The position numbers and the translations under genes are program-made. 64,000 bases of DNA, taken from the NCBI RefSeq assembly GCF_020520425.1, contig NC_079492.1, positions 68,067,671-68,131,670 of the forward strand, read 5' to 3'. The stretch comes from Spinacia oleracea. Its lineage: Eukaryota; Streptophyta; Magnoliopsida; Caryophyllales; Amaranthaceae. Numbering within the stretch: the stretch's first letter is position 1; the number at the start of each line of letters is the position of its first letter. The notes beneath the pieces were generated by a model that made no database searches, was not told the DNA's origin, and saw nothing but the letters and a program-made list of their open reading frames with translations. Shown here piece after piece: positions 46,273 to 57,047 of this stretch.

Positions 46273-47370
46273 CTAGAGGCAAACACAACAACCATATTAA
46301 ACAGGCCCGACTATTAAGAGGCCTATCCGGACCTACATCACAGGGCCCAATTATTTGGGCCCTAAAAAAATTTGCTGCAGTTTAATACAAAGGAAACGAT
46401 TCTATTTCCTGAGTAATTACTCGTCCCTTGTGAAAAGACTACCCCATTACCAAAAATTTCAAGTTCTCAGTTTCTCACCGATTAATTGCTTAGTTATCTC
46501 TTCCATAAAAATCCTCTAGTCCATCAATTATGTTCATAATTTGACTAGAACTTGCATTTGCTAAACTAGCTTCACAAATACAAACTCAAAACTGATTCTA
46601 ATCATGTAGGACTATTTATAGTTTCATAGTTGATGCAACAAGGAATAAAAGGGAATTTGTTCAAACAAGTTACATATATAGACAAAGACAATTAGACAAC
46701 TACTAGTATTAGTTTGAAATTTTTGACATCTTATAGTAGGTGGTCCAAAAAACCTCCTTGTGCACTCGTACTTAATCAAATTCAACATAGGAGCTAAATA
46801 AGCCTTACTTTGCAACAAAACACAGGGGGGGATTTGAAATAATTGAAAATGGACATAAAATGAAGAATTTGAATTAATTGACCAATGGAACACCAATTTA
46901 TAGTGTTGAAAGTGATTAAATATAGAAATTAACCATTTTTCAATTTCGACAAGCCAATCATTGAAATATATTCAAGTTCACTAACAACAAGAAATCAAAA
47001 CTATAGGTCTGAAACTCGATGATAATCCAACAAAATTACATACAAATATATACCCATGCAAAAAAAATGGCATTAAAGAAAGAGATCAAAGAAAATAAAA
47101 ATGTTACCTTAATCAACAAAGAATATCTATCTTCTACTACTAGTCACCAACACCTAAAACAAGAAGAAGAAAAAAACAACAAAAAGAACCCATTAATTAA
47201 TATTCAAAATTTGAAAAAATAAACAAAAACGACATGAAATTAAAATCTTTAAAGGGTGCCCATACACGGGACGAAGTTAATTTTTTGTTGAAACATTAAT
47301 TAAATGGTTTGGGCAAGTGGTTAAGATAAGGACAAATTATTTTTACCACCTTTTTTTCACCAAGTTAATT
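46273..47370. other. 5' side of tnp2, no gene recognised
   Basis: AT-rich upstream region of the transposase gene, presumably its promoter and leader. No clear TATA box can be assigned among many AT runs. No coding sequence recognised. Confidence 0.5.
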
Positions 47371-48374
47371 TATAGTTTAGTTCAAAATTTGGTTCGAAAA
47401 TGTGGAATTTTACCCTAAATATGACATAGAATGACCCAATTAGCCTTAAATATGGAATAATTGATTAGAACGAGTCTTAGAAAGTTATAACTATGCATAT
47501 GAGACATGTAATAAGTTTGAAAACAATCCTTAGGTTGTTTAGTTCAAATTTGGGTTCGAAAACGCCATTTTAGCCTAAATATGACCGAGAATGATCCAAT
47601 TAGCCTTAAATGGGGAATAATAGATTAGTAAGAGTCTTAGAAAGTTATAACTATGCATATTAAACGTGTAATAAGTTTGAAAACATTCCTTAGGTTCTTT
47701 ATTTCAAAGTTGGGTTCGAAAACGCCATTTTTGCCTAAATATGACCTAGAACGACCCTATTACCCTTAAATGTAGAATAATAGATTGGAAAGAGTCTTAG
47801 AAAGTTATAACTATGCATATTAAACGTGTAATAAGTTTGAAAACATTCCTAAGGTTCTTTAGTTCAAAGTTAGGTTCGAAAATGTCATTTTTGCCTAAAT
47901 ATGTACTAGAACGACTCAATTAGCCTTAAATGTGGAATAATAGATTGGAAAGAGTCCTATAAAGTTATAAATATGCATATTAAACGTATAATAAGTTTGA
48001 AAACATTCCTTAGGTTGTTTAGTTAAAAGTTGGGTTCGAAAATGTCAATTTTGCCTAAATATGACCTAGAACGACCCTATTAGCCTTAAATATGGAATAA
48101 TAGATTGGAAAGAGTCTTAGAAAGTTATAACTATGCATATTAAACGTGTAATAAGTTTGAAAACATTCCTTAGGTTCTTTAGTTCAAAGTTGGGTCAAAA
48201 ACGCCATTTTAGCCTAAATATGTACTAGAACGACCCAATTAGCCTTAAATGTGGAATAATAGATTATTACGAGTCTTAGAAAGTTATAATTATGCATATT
48301 AAAAGTGTAATAAGTTTGAAAACATTGCTTAGGTTCTTTAGTACAAAGTTGGGTCGAAAACGCCATTTTAGCCT
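47371..48374. repeat. 160-bp tandem array, about 6.3 units, in CACTA Y
   Basis: TAGGTTCTTT or a one-base variant recurs at 47531, 47691, 47851, 48011, 48171 and 48330, a period of 160 (last 159). Units contain AAACGTGTAATAAGTTTGAA and CGACCCAATTAGCCTTAAAT and differ by about 5-10%. The same unit occurs twice in TE1 (32415-32750). Confidence 0.92.
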
Positions 48375-48375
48375 T

Positions 48376-48525
48376 AGAGGGGGAATTCTTAGAGAATGTG
48401 CTGAGAATTACAACCAAGCTGCTCAACTGTTTAATTCTAAGCTATCTGATGAACTTGATTCTCTCACTCAAAAGCTTCCAAACCCAAAAATTGTTTATAC
48501 TGACATCTACACCCCTTTGTTTGAT
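48376..48525 (+). pseudogene. GDSL esterase/lipase exon fragment
   Basis: The plus strand encodes GGILRECAENYNQAAQLFNS and then KIVYTDIYTPLFDM. This matches the conserved region of plant GDSL-type esterase/lipases between catalytic blocks, where NQAA.LFN and VY.DIY.PL are typical. It begins abruptly at the end of the 160-bp array and stops at a possible donor (AT|GTACTG). No other GDSL exons are near, so it is a captured fragment inside CACTA Y, transcribed opposite to the transposase if at all. Confidence 0.7.
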
Positions 48526-48631
48526 ATGTACTGTATCATTTATGTTCCTTCAATAAGAGAATTAAATTAGTAGTTTCTGTAAGTCCGTAACTACGTACCA
48601 TGAATGCAAGAGTTGAATATTAATCTATTGT

Positions 48632-48890
48632 TGATCAGAACTGTGCAGATCAGTGCACGGAACTGATCAGTTCTGATCAGAACTGTGCACTGATCTGCAC
48701 AAAACTGATCTGAGCTGTGTAGATCAGTGCACAGTTCTGATCAGAACTGATCAGTTCTGTGCACTGATCTGCAAAGTTCTGATCTGAGCTGTGCAGATCA
48801 GTGCACAGAACTGATCAGTTCTGATCAGAACTGTGCACTGATCTGCACAGAACTGATCTGAGCTGTGCAAATCAGTGCACAGTTCTGATC
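48632..48890. repeat. Dense GATC-palindrome array (CTGATCAG / TGCACTGATCTGCACAG)
   Basis: About 260 bp is built from alternating palindromic blocks, CTGATCAG, TGTGCAGATCAGTGCACA and variants. The whole array can fold on either strand. Similar short blocks occur at 60699-60752. No coding content. Confidence 0.85.
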
Positions 48891-49250
48891 GAAGCGCAGA
48901 GTTTTAAAGGAGAAAGATAGTTTTGGGGTAAGGGATGGAAAAGGACTCTGTAATGGAAAATTAAAGGAGAAATTTTTGGATTTTCAGTGCTGAAGGAGAA
49001 AGTTTTAGGAGGAGAAAGATTGGATTTTTCAGAAAATTAAAGGATTCATGTTTCTATTGCTGAAAATTCAGACACTTCTATAATGTCTTTTGCAGAAAAT
49101 TAAAGGATTCATGTTTCTATTGCTGAAAATTCATCTTCGCATATGTCTTTTGCCACAATCACAAACTCCAACACCCCAATATATGCAAACCGCTTTTTCT
49201 TGGATTCACATGTATCTTCTTTTGCAGAAACATGTGAAATACCCACTCTT
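48891..49250. other. Spacer before the LINE with a 43-bp duplication
   Basis: CAGAAAATTAAAGGATTCAT and the following TTCTATTGCTGAAAATTCA occur twice (49030-49073 and 49093-49136). No gene recognised. Confidence 0.55.
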
Positions 49251-49264
49251 AACAATTGCCAATT
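49251..49264. repeat. LINE target-site duplication, left (14 bp)
   Basis: AACAATTGCCAATT is repeated exactly at 54151-54164 after the poly(A). Confidence 0.9.
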
Positions 49265-49338
49265 ATATACCTAGTATTTGGAAATTAACATTGTTTTGCA
49301 TGAGCGGAAAACCCTAGTTTCCTCTCCTTCTTCTGCGA

Positions 49339-50586
49339 ATGGCGAAGGGGAAAGGGAACAAGAATAAGAATAATAGTAATAGTAATGCTATTGTTCAGTC
49401 AATGGATGTTCTTGGCAAGGGTAAGAAGCCTGGTGAGCAGCGCACACCAAATTCACCAAAAACACCGGTGCAAGGTTTTGCCCTAAATACGGAGAGTGGG
49501 AGTGCAATTTCGAAATTTGCACTTGATACACCAGCAGATGACAGTGTGTTATTATCTCCAAGTGCAGCGATGGAGGAGATTGTGCAAGGATCGAGGGCAA
49601 AAACGATAGAGGTCCTGCAGACTACTCCATGTGAAGAGGTAATTGCTCAAACCCACGTAAGTGCAGATGTGAATGTGGATAATATGGATGCTTATGATGA
49701 TGATTTGATTGAAATTTGTGATAATGACATAAAAGATGAATTGGAATATTGGTCGTTAAGCGTGATCATGTGTATTTATGGAGCAAACCCTAGAATAGGT
49801 ATGATTGATGGTTATGCACGTCGATTATGGGGTAATTTAAACGTTGACAAGATCATACCTATTAAGAAGAGTTTTTTTATGATTCGTTTCCTTAATAAGG
49901 AGACAATGCAAAAGGCCCTTGATGCTAAGTACCTACTGTTCGATAACAAACCTGTATTCATTAAAGAATGGCAGCATGATGGTATGGTGCTTGATGTTGA
50001 GGAATTTAAGAGGGTTCCAGTATGGGTGCACCTTCCAGCCCTTCCCCTGAGGTACTGGGGCTGCTTGTTAAAATTGCTAGGTAAGGTTGGTAAACCTTTA
50101 CACCCAGATCAGGCTACTACAAATAGGGATCGAATTGCATATGCGAGAGTGCTAGTGGAAATGGATATTGATAAGGTGTTCCCCAAAAACATACAGTTCA
50201 AAAATGAAAAGGGTGTAGTGGTTAGTCAAGAACTAGAGTTTGAATGGAAGCCTCCTACTCAATGGGAGAATGATGGTCAAGGGCTACACAATGTGAAGCA
50301 GAAAAAGGTTTGGAGACCTATAAAGAAGGCAGTGGTAAGTCAAGAAGAAGAGACAACTCAACCAGAACAGCAGCCAACGAATGAGGGGGATGGTTTTGTC
50401 TTAGCTAAGAAGACAATGTCAGCCAGGAGGAATCATAGCAATAGAGAGGAAGTGGGCACATCGAATATGTTTGGATTAATTCAAGCTGATGAACCGGTGA
50501 TCGGTGTGGATGATATGGATGCAGGAGATCAAGAAATGAATGTGTTAGATGGACAATCTGTTCGTGATGAATGTAAGGGGGCTTAA
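49339..50586 (+). CDS. LINE ORF1 protein (DUF4283-type, 415 aa)
   Basis: ORF1 of plant L1 elements encodes an RNA-binding protein. The N-terminus is low-complexity and basic (KGKGNKNKNNSNSN). Residues about 135-285 form a DUF4283-like region (WSLSVIMCIYGANPRIGMID, VPVWVHLPALPLRYWG, AYARVLVEMDI). I do not see the CCHC zinc knuckle that often follows. The frame is open throughout and overlaps the ORF2 start by 38 bp, which suggests reinitiation or frameshift-type expression. Confidence 0.85.
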   Translation: MAKGKGNKNKNNSNSNAIVQSMDVLGKGKKPGEQRTPNSPKTPVQGFALNTESGSAISKFALDTPADDSVLLSPSAAMEEIVQGSRAKTIEVLQTTPCEEVIAQTHVSADVNVDNMDAYDDDLIEICDNDIKDELEYWSLSVIMCIYGANPRIGMIDGYARRLWGNLNVDKIIPIKKSFFMIRFLNKETMQKALDAKYLLFDNKPVFIKEWQHDGMVLDVEEFKRVPVWVHLPALPLRYWGCLLKLLGKVGKPLHPDQATTNRDRIAYARVLVEMDIDKVFPKNIQFKNEKGVVVSQELEFEWKPPTQWENDGQGLHNVKQKKVWRPIKKAVVSQEEETTQPEQQPTNEGDGFVLAKKTMSARRNHSNREEVGTSNMFGLIQADEPVIGVDDMDAGDQEMNVLDGQSVRDECKGA

Positions 50587-53500
50587 CAGCGCCCAAAAGC
50601 AGAAAGAGGTACAAAACCTCTTTCTTACGCAGCAGGCGGGCATTGTGTGTTTAATTGAAACCAAGTTGAAGTCTGCAAGTTTTGATATGGTTTATGCGAA
50701 CTTGTTTCAACAGTGGTGTGTTACTTCGAATTTCCATACGCATAAAGGTGGTAGAATTCTGGTGGCGTGGGTAGAACAGAACTTTGGTGTGAATATAGTC
50801 CATGTTTCGGATCAAATTATCCATGTCGAGGTGTATAATAAGGTCTACAAGAAAGCTTTTCAGTTATCGGTTGTGTACGGTCATAATGACAATGCTAGCA
50901 GGTTGGCTATGTGGAGGGATTTGGAGAGAATTGGTGCAAATATGGTGATGCTGTGGATAGTAGTTGGTGATTTCAACAGTCCACTACATTATGATGATAG
51001 AGTGGGGAGCACTGTGAGTTATGCTGAGATTAGAGACTTTCAACAAATGGTAAATAAGTGTAACTTGGTAGATTTAGCTTGCACGGGGCCTCGGTATACT
51101 TGGAACAACAAGCAATTGGGGAGCAGCCGTGTTCTTAGCAAGATTGATAGGAGTTTAATTAATGATGTTTGGATTGAGAATTGGCCTAATTTGATTGTTC
51201 ATTTCTTACCTGAGGGCTGGTTTGATCATAGTCCCATGGTTATCCGTTTTGACAAGCAGTGTGGTAAGGGGAGGGCTTCTTTTAAATTTTTTGATATGTG
51301 GACCTCTCATCCAGAGTATTTGGACACTGTGAAGCAGGCATGGAACATTGAAGTGACTGGAGTTCCTATGTTCAAAGTGGTTAGGAAGCTAAAATCATGC
51401 AAATATCACTTGAAGAACTTGAATAAGCAGCATTATGATAAGATTGCTGATAAACATGCAAGGGCTAGGGGGGATTTGGAGGACATCCAACAGCTACTAC
51501 ACAGGTGGCCTGCTGATCCCATTGTTGCTTCTTATGAAAGATACGTGGCTGAGCAATTTAAAGAGGCTAACAAGGCCTATGGGAGTTATCTTGCACAAAA
51601 GGCTAAGGTGAAGTGGCTAAAGGAGGGAGATGAAAACACATCCTTTTTCCATAAGATTATTAAAGTGCGGCAACACCAACAGAAGATTTTGCAAGTTAAT
51701 GCAATGGATGGTACTGTAAGATCCACTCCTGATGAGGTTGTTGATGCATTTCAACAATTCTATGTGCAGCTGCTTGGTTCCACATCTACTGAGAGGCAGA
51801 ATATTCAACCGGATATTATCAAGATGGGGCCCACTGTTAATAATGAGCAAGCTAATTTGCTATTACAGGCTTTCTCGGATGATGAGATAAAAGGTGCCAT
51901 GTTCTCTATTCCCAATTTCAAAGCTCCGGGACCGGATGGGTTTAACTCTACCTTCTTCAAGACAGCTTGGGGTGAAATTGGAGGTGAGGTATGTACGGCT
52001 ATCAGAGATTTCTTTTCTTCTGGAAAAATGTTGAAGGAATTGAACTGCACAAAAATCACGTTAATTCCTAAGGTGAGTCACCCTACTTCTGTGACTGAAT
52101 TCAGACCTATAGCTTGTTGTAACACATTGTATAAATGCATTACCAAGCTTATTTGTATGAGACTGAAGAGAGTGTTACCTCAGATTATCTCCCCTAACCA
52201 ATCTGGTTTCATTGAAGGTCGGTAAATTGTTCACAATGTTAGTATCCTTCAGGATTTGGTAGGTGTGTATAACAGGAAATCCGCTCCTCCTGGATGTCTT
52301 CTGAAAGTGGACATTAGGAAAGCATATGATTCTGTGCATTGGGAGTTTTTGAAAGAGATGTTAAAAGAGCTGAATTTTCCTAATAGGTTTATAGACTGGA
52401 TAATGGCCTGTGTTACTACTCCCTCCTATTCTCTTTGTATTAATGGCTCTACCAAGGGTTTCTTTCATGGTAAGCAAGGACTAAGACAGGGGGATCCGAT
52501 GTCTCCATTTCTTTTTGTGATTTGTATGGAGTATTTGTCTAGACTCTTGCAGTATGCTAGCTGTCAACAGGGGTACCAGTTTCACTACAGGTGCAAAGTT
52601 GTGAGGCTCAATCACCTTGTGTTTGCTGATGATTTAATCTTGTTCTCCAGAGGGGATGAGTTCTCTATTATGCAAAATATGAGGGCTTTGGCAACTTTCG
52701 CTAAGGTTTCAGGTTTAGCAGCAAATTCTGGTAAATCTGCGCTCTATGTTTGTAATGTTCCTGATGAGATCAAAAGCAGTATTCTGGATAAAACAGGCTT
52801 CATGGAGGACAAATTGCCTTTTAGATATCTTGGGGTAAAGATTAGTGCCAAGAAGCTTTCGAAAGCTGATTGTGAATTCATGGCTGATAAGATTGGAGCC
52901 AGGATCAGGTCCTGGGGGAGTAGGACGCTTTCTTATGCTGGGAGAGCTCAGTTGGTGAATTCTGTTTTGCTTAATCTTCATACTTATTGGGCCTCGATGT
53001 TTATTATTCCTAAAAAGGTGATAGATATGGTCATTGCTAGTTGCAGGAGCTATCTTTGGGCTGGTCAAGTAGGCTCGTCCAAGGCACTTTTAGCTTGGGA
53101 TTGGGTGTGCAGACCAAAGAATGAAGGAGGTCTTGGTTTCAAAGAAAGTCATGCATGGAATCTGGCTCTTCTTGGAAAATACGTGTGGAGTATTGCGAAA
53201 AAGGAAGATAATATGTGGGTTCGTTGGATTAATCATGTATATTTGAAGCAACAAACTTGGATGAGCTATTGTCCTCCAGCCAATGCGAGTTGGTATTGGA
53301 AAACATTGTGCAAAGTGAAGGACCATTTCAGGTCTGGTTACTACCAGGACAGATGGGTCTTCAACCCCCGAGGTTATTCTGCTAAAACCGGATACCAGTG
53401 GCTTAGAGGAGAGAGGCCGAAAGTGGAGTGGGCATGCTGGGTTTGGAGTCGTTTTAACATTCCTAAAACCAGGTTCATATGTTGGCTCATTATGTGGAAC

Positions 53501-53941
53501 AGGTTGCAAACAAAAGACAAACTTCATCGTTTTGGAGTGATTGATAATGATACTTGTCCTTTGTGTAATCAGGAAGTGGAGAGTATTGATCATGTGTATT
53601 TCAGGTGCAACTACTCGCAAATGTGCTTGACTGAACTGTGCAATCAGCTGGGGATTCGTAGGAGTTTGGCGCAACTTCCTGATATGGACCAGTGGTTACG
53701 GAGGCCAGCTGAAGGAAGATTTAAGGTGGGAGTTATAAGGGCCTGCATTACGGCACTCATGTACTAGATATGGATACAAAGAAATGAAGTAGTGTGGAAG
53801 AAGAAGCTAGGAAGACCTGAAGCTCTTATTCGTTTCATAAAGTGGCAATGTTATTGGAGGATCATGCAGATTCAGCCTAGGAAGATTAGTGTGAATAATC
53901 AACGGTGGTTTGATAAGTCTTTTAGAGATTTGAGTAATTAA
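50549..53941 (+). pseudogene. LINE ORF2: endonuclease, reverse transcriptase, zinc domain (two nonsense codons)
   Basis: The AP-type endonuclease has LIETKLKS, VVGDFNSPL and FDHSPMVI (about 1-230). The reverse transcriptase has GPDGFNSTFFK, FRPIACCNTLYK, GLRQGDPMSPFLF and the FADD catalytic motif near 52625. A zf-RVT-like region follows (RLQTKDKLHRFG, CPLCNQEVESIDHVYFRC). TAA at 52223-52225 falls between RT motifs and TAG at 53765-53767 near the end; otherwise the frame stays open to 53941. The first looks like one C-to-T change of CAA. Only the two stops disable it, so the insertion is young. Confidence 0.92.
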
Positions 53942-54150
53942 TGTTTGTAAGATGTTGCTGCATATGATTGAATTCCCCCTTTTTGAACCCTTCTTAGAAG
54001 GTGGCAATAGGGGAGAATTATGATGCTGGAGCAACGTCTTAGTGGTGAAGTTTTGTTTGTGTTCTGTTAGTTTTGTGGCATGCAGCTGTAATGTTTTGAC
54101 ATTTTTGGTTTGTTTAATATAGTTCTAATTACCTTTCTCAAAAAAAAAAA

Positions 54151-54164
54151 AACAATTGCCAATT
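54151..54164. repeat. LINE target-site duplication, right (14 bp)
   Basis: AACAATTGCCAATT directly follows the poly(A) and matches 49251-49264. Confidence 0.9.
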
Positions 54165-54435
54165 CTCATTCAAGATTATACTTTCACCTTAGACTTAGCT
54201 AATTGCCAAGAGTTTAAGTAGTTTGACAATTTACCATTTTTATATTCAGGAATACAAACAGACTGGATAACATCATAACACATTTGTTTCGTACTTTTTA
54301 CACGACTTATTTTCACTAAACTTGACTTATTTTGGATACTCTGACCTATCTTATTTTGGATACTCCGGCCTAGCGACCAACCATTAACTAACTGATAATT
54401 ATATTGACACTCCAAACTCTACAATAAAAGCTAAA
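54165..54435. other. CACTA Y 5' region after the LINE
   Basis: Continuation of element Y. TTATTTTGGATACTC is duplicated at about 54327 and 54352. The last nine bases (54427-54435, AAAGCTAAA) are a MITE target duplication. No gene recognised. Confidence 0.5.
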
Positions 54436-54978
54436 GGATTTTTTGGTATTTACTACCTTGAAAATACACCATTTTTGTATTTACTACCTTATGAAAATTT
54501 TATTTTAAATTACTACCTTAAAGTTCCAATTTATTTTTATTTACTACCACTTTACAATTTTCTCATTTTAAAATTGAGATATCTCTTTCGTTTCTTAATC
54601 ATTTTAAGTGATTTAAAGCCCATTCTTCTCATTTATATGTAATGATTCCATAGGGATCTTGCTTTTAAAATTTTGTAAAAGATAAAACGAATTAAATATT
54701 ATTTGTAAAAGTTTAAAATATATATGAATTATCAAACGAATTGTTTTGCAATGTCGTTCTCAATGAAATCCCTATAGAGAAAGGAGAATAATGATCTTTG
54801 AATCACATTAAACGATTAAGAAACGAAAGAGATATCTTAATTTTAAAATGAGAAAACTGCAAAGTGGTAGTAAATAAAAAAAAATTGGAAGTTTAAGGTA
54901 GTAATTTAAAATAAAAATTTCATAAGGTAGTAAATGCAAAAGTGGTATATTTTTAAGGTAGTAAATACAAAAATTTCC
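54436..54978. mobile_element. Mutator-like MITE with 9-bp target duplication
   Basis: The ends read GGATTTTTTGGTATTTACTA and, on the other strand, GGAAATTTTTGTATTTACTA. The inverted similarity extends over 200 bp inward. It is flanked by an exact 9-bp AAAGCTAAA (54427-54435 and 54979-54987), typical of Mutator-like elements. No ORF. Confidence 0.85.
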
Positions 54979-56340
54979 AAAGCTAAATAATACAAAATAT
55001 AACTAAAGTTTTTTTTTTGACAAAAAATATAACTATAGTTGAGTGCCACAATTCTCTTTAACCTATAACAACATGCTCCTTTGATAATCCAACTAACAAA
55101 TATATGTTGTTGCTTTCACACATCTATTCTAACTTTCTAAGGCTAAGCTTGATTTAATACAAGCAATCATTCATACTCTTCACCATGAACTACAAGAAGG
55201 ATATTAAACTACATTTATCAACTACCCTACTACTCCAACAGACCATACCAGCGACAACCAAACAGAACCAACACACCATCAGAAAGAATCCAGCAACCAG
55301 AAACCACCAACAACCAAACACTCAAAACGGAGTATAACAAATAATTCCAAATCAAATCGCAATAATTTCTAGTTAGGAATTGAGAGACATGAAGTTACTT
55401 AGAGCATTCAAGGTACATCAAATCACCAAATCCTTTGAGAACAGAATAATGTTCCAATTTCAATGGACAAAAGGGGGAAACTGTTATGCGTGCTAACCTC
55501 TAGAATCTCCTTCGCTATGTCTGACTTGTTCACTTTGTCCAGGACAGGAACTTCTCAGCTAAAACTTCAACTTCTGAACCAACTTCAAAGGATAGCAGGA
55601 GCGCCCTTCTTTATCTGCGATATGAGTTTCAACAAATTATTAGTTTCCATCCTCTTTAAGCAATCAATCTAAAACAATTAAACCAAATTAAAATTCTAAT
55701 TATTTTATACAAGAATAATCAGTTATGGTAAAGAAAAGCAGTAGTCTTTTGCAATGAATACCTCACAACACCACCAACGCCATTGAAACAGACATTTGGT
55801 GGGCAAGAAACGCGAAAACCCCCCCTCAATTCCGACTAATTACATCATAAATAATAGGAAATTAAACCGGTAGTGCAACTAACCTTTCAATTCCGATGAA
55901 TCTTCGAATGAATCTTCCAATTCCAATGAACTCGAGTGCAGAACCGATCGATGAAAGTAACAGCTTACTAGCAGCAACAATGGTGGGTGGTATATTTTGG
56001 TTGTTTTTTCTAATTTACTTTTATGATTGAATTTTCTTGCGCATATTTATGATGTTCCATAGTGAATCACGTCGCCCTGTGACCGGAGAAGTGCGCCGTA
56101 GAGACCGGAGAAGTGCGCCGTGGAGACCGGAGAAGTGGAGAGAAGTGGGAGTTAGTAATGGAGGTTGCTCGTGGTTCTGTACTTTTGAGGAAGGAGGGGT
56201 AGAGGCCAGTCGTGGGTTAAGGTATACTGGTATAGTAATTAGTAATTACAGCTTGGAATGGGCCATCAAATGAATTGAACTTTCGCGTGGCCGATTCAAT
56301 TGGGCCTGCGCAGCTTGCTTACATAAAATCCAAGAATTTT
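54979..56340. other. CACTA Y 5' untranslated or intronic region
   Basis: No gene recognised. 56081-56145 holds three copies of a 22-bp repeat (GACCGGAGAAGTGCGCCGTG). A transcript leader for the minus-strand genes may start here. The small open frames carry no recognisable domain. Confidence 0.45.
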
Positions 56341-56581
56341 ATTGCACCGTTTATAAATAGGCCCGAAGCGTTTTCTTTTTGGCGGAAATATTAAATATTT
56401 TAGCGGATTTATTTCATGCTTAAATGCTTCGAACTCTATTAAGTCCGATGCAATATACTTGACAGAATCTCAAAATCTATCAAATGCTTCAATCCCAAAA
56501 ATAGTACTGAAGCAAATGTAACTTAATGCTTCGAGCATGTTTAGGTTCAATGCATTTAAGGTGAAGCAACATGCATTTTTT
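56341..56581. repeat. CACTA Y 5' subterminal repeats and ragged terminus
   Basis: ATGCTTCGA or close variants occur several times, e.g. near 56424, 56485 and 56526, matching the subterminal motif at the 3' end (28050-28320, 33630-33890). The last 16 bases GCAACATGCATTTTTT match 13 of 16 of the inverted 3' terminus. The expected outer GTACTAGTG is absent; AGAGATCTAG follows instead. Confidence 0.6.
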
Positions 56582-56794
56582 AGAGATCTAGATAAGAAGA
56601 TCGAGTCCTACAACCATCAATGAATTACTTATACAAAATTAGTTCCTTCATGGCCACAAAACATGCTACAAAGCCTACAAACTTATAACATTATTGATGC
56701 CGCATATGCTATTATTTGATGTCTATCTAAAATACCTAAAGAACCCTTCAAAATTTATCTACTCTTTGAAAAATTAAATATTTTCAAATATTAA
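56582..56794. other. Sequence right of CACTA Y, nothing recognised
   Basis: Possible native flank of CACTA X under the inversion model. No gene or repeat was identified. Confidence 0.35.
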
Positions 56795-57047
56795 TATTCC
56801 CTTCGTCCAGGAATATTCGCACCGGTTTGACCGGCAGGTAGTTTATGACAATTTAATTGACTTATTATTTAATTTAGGTACTTGGTAATTGATTTTGGGT
56901 ATTTTTTTAATCCGTAATATAGTTAGTGGGAAATGTGTCAACTTTTTGAGGGTGGTGCAGCCGGGGAAGGGGTGAGTTTTTTTAATGTTCTTTTGGATGC
57001 TGGGAATACAAGTGGGACCTTACGGAAGTGAGAGAAATAATATAAAA

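Larger units (their letters stand above)
49265..54150 (+). mobile_element. Full-length L1-like LINE inserted in CACTA Y
   Basis: The 4886-bp element has a 14-bp exact target duplication, a short 5' region, ORF1 (49339-50586), an overlapping ORF2 (50549-53941 with two stops), a 3' UTR and a terminal poly(A) (54140-54150). The plus-strand orientation is opposite to the CACTA genes. Confidence 0.93.
33570..56581 (-). mobile_element. CACTA element Y (En/Spm type) with tnp2 transposase and Ulp1-containing second gene
   Basis: The 3' terminus CACTAGTACAAAAAGGGATA is at 33570, with subterminal TTGCTTCG motifs to 33900. Both genes lie on the minus strand: a Transposase_24/Ulp1 gene (34254-40901) and tnp2 (43015-46272). 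A 160-bp array, a GDSL fragment, a LINE and a MITE lie upstream of tnp2. The 5' subterminal zone is 56340-56560, with ATGCTTCGA motifs. The terminus there ends at GCAACATGCATTTTTT, about nine bases short of a full inverted repeat, so the exact right end is uncertain. Confidence 0.75.

Noticed and set aside
47371-48374. CRISPR-like array
   Set aside because: The 160-bp units are contiguous with no unique spacers, and this is plant DNA; it is a tandem satellite-like repeat.
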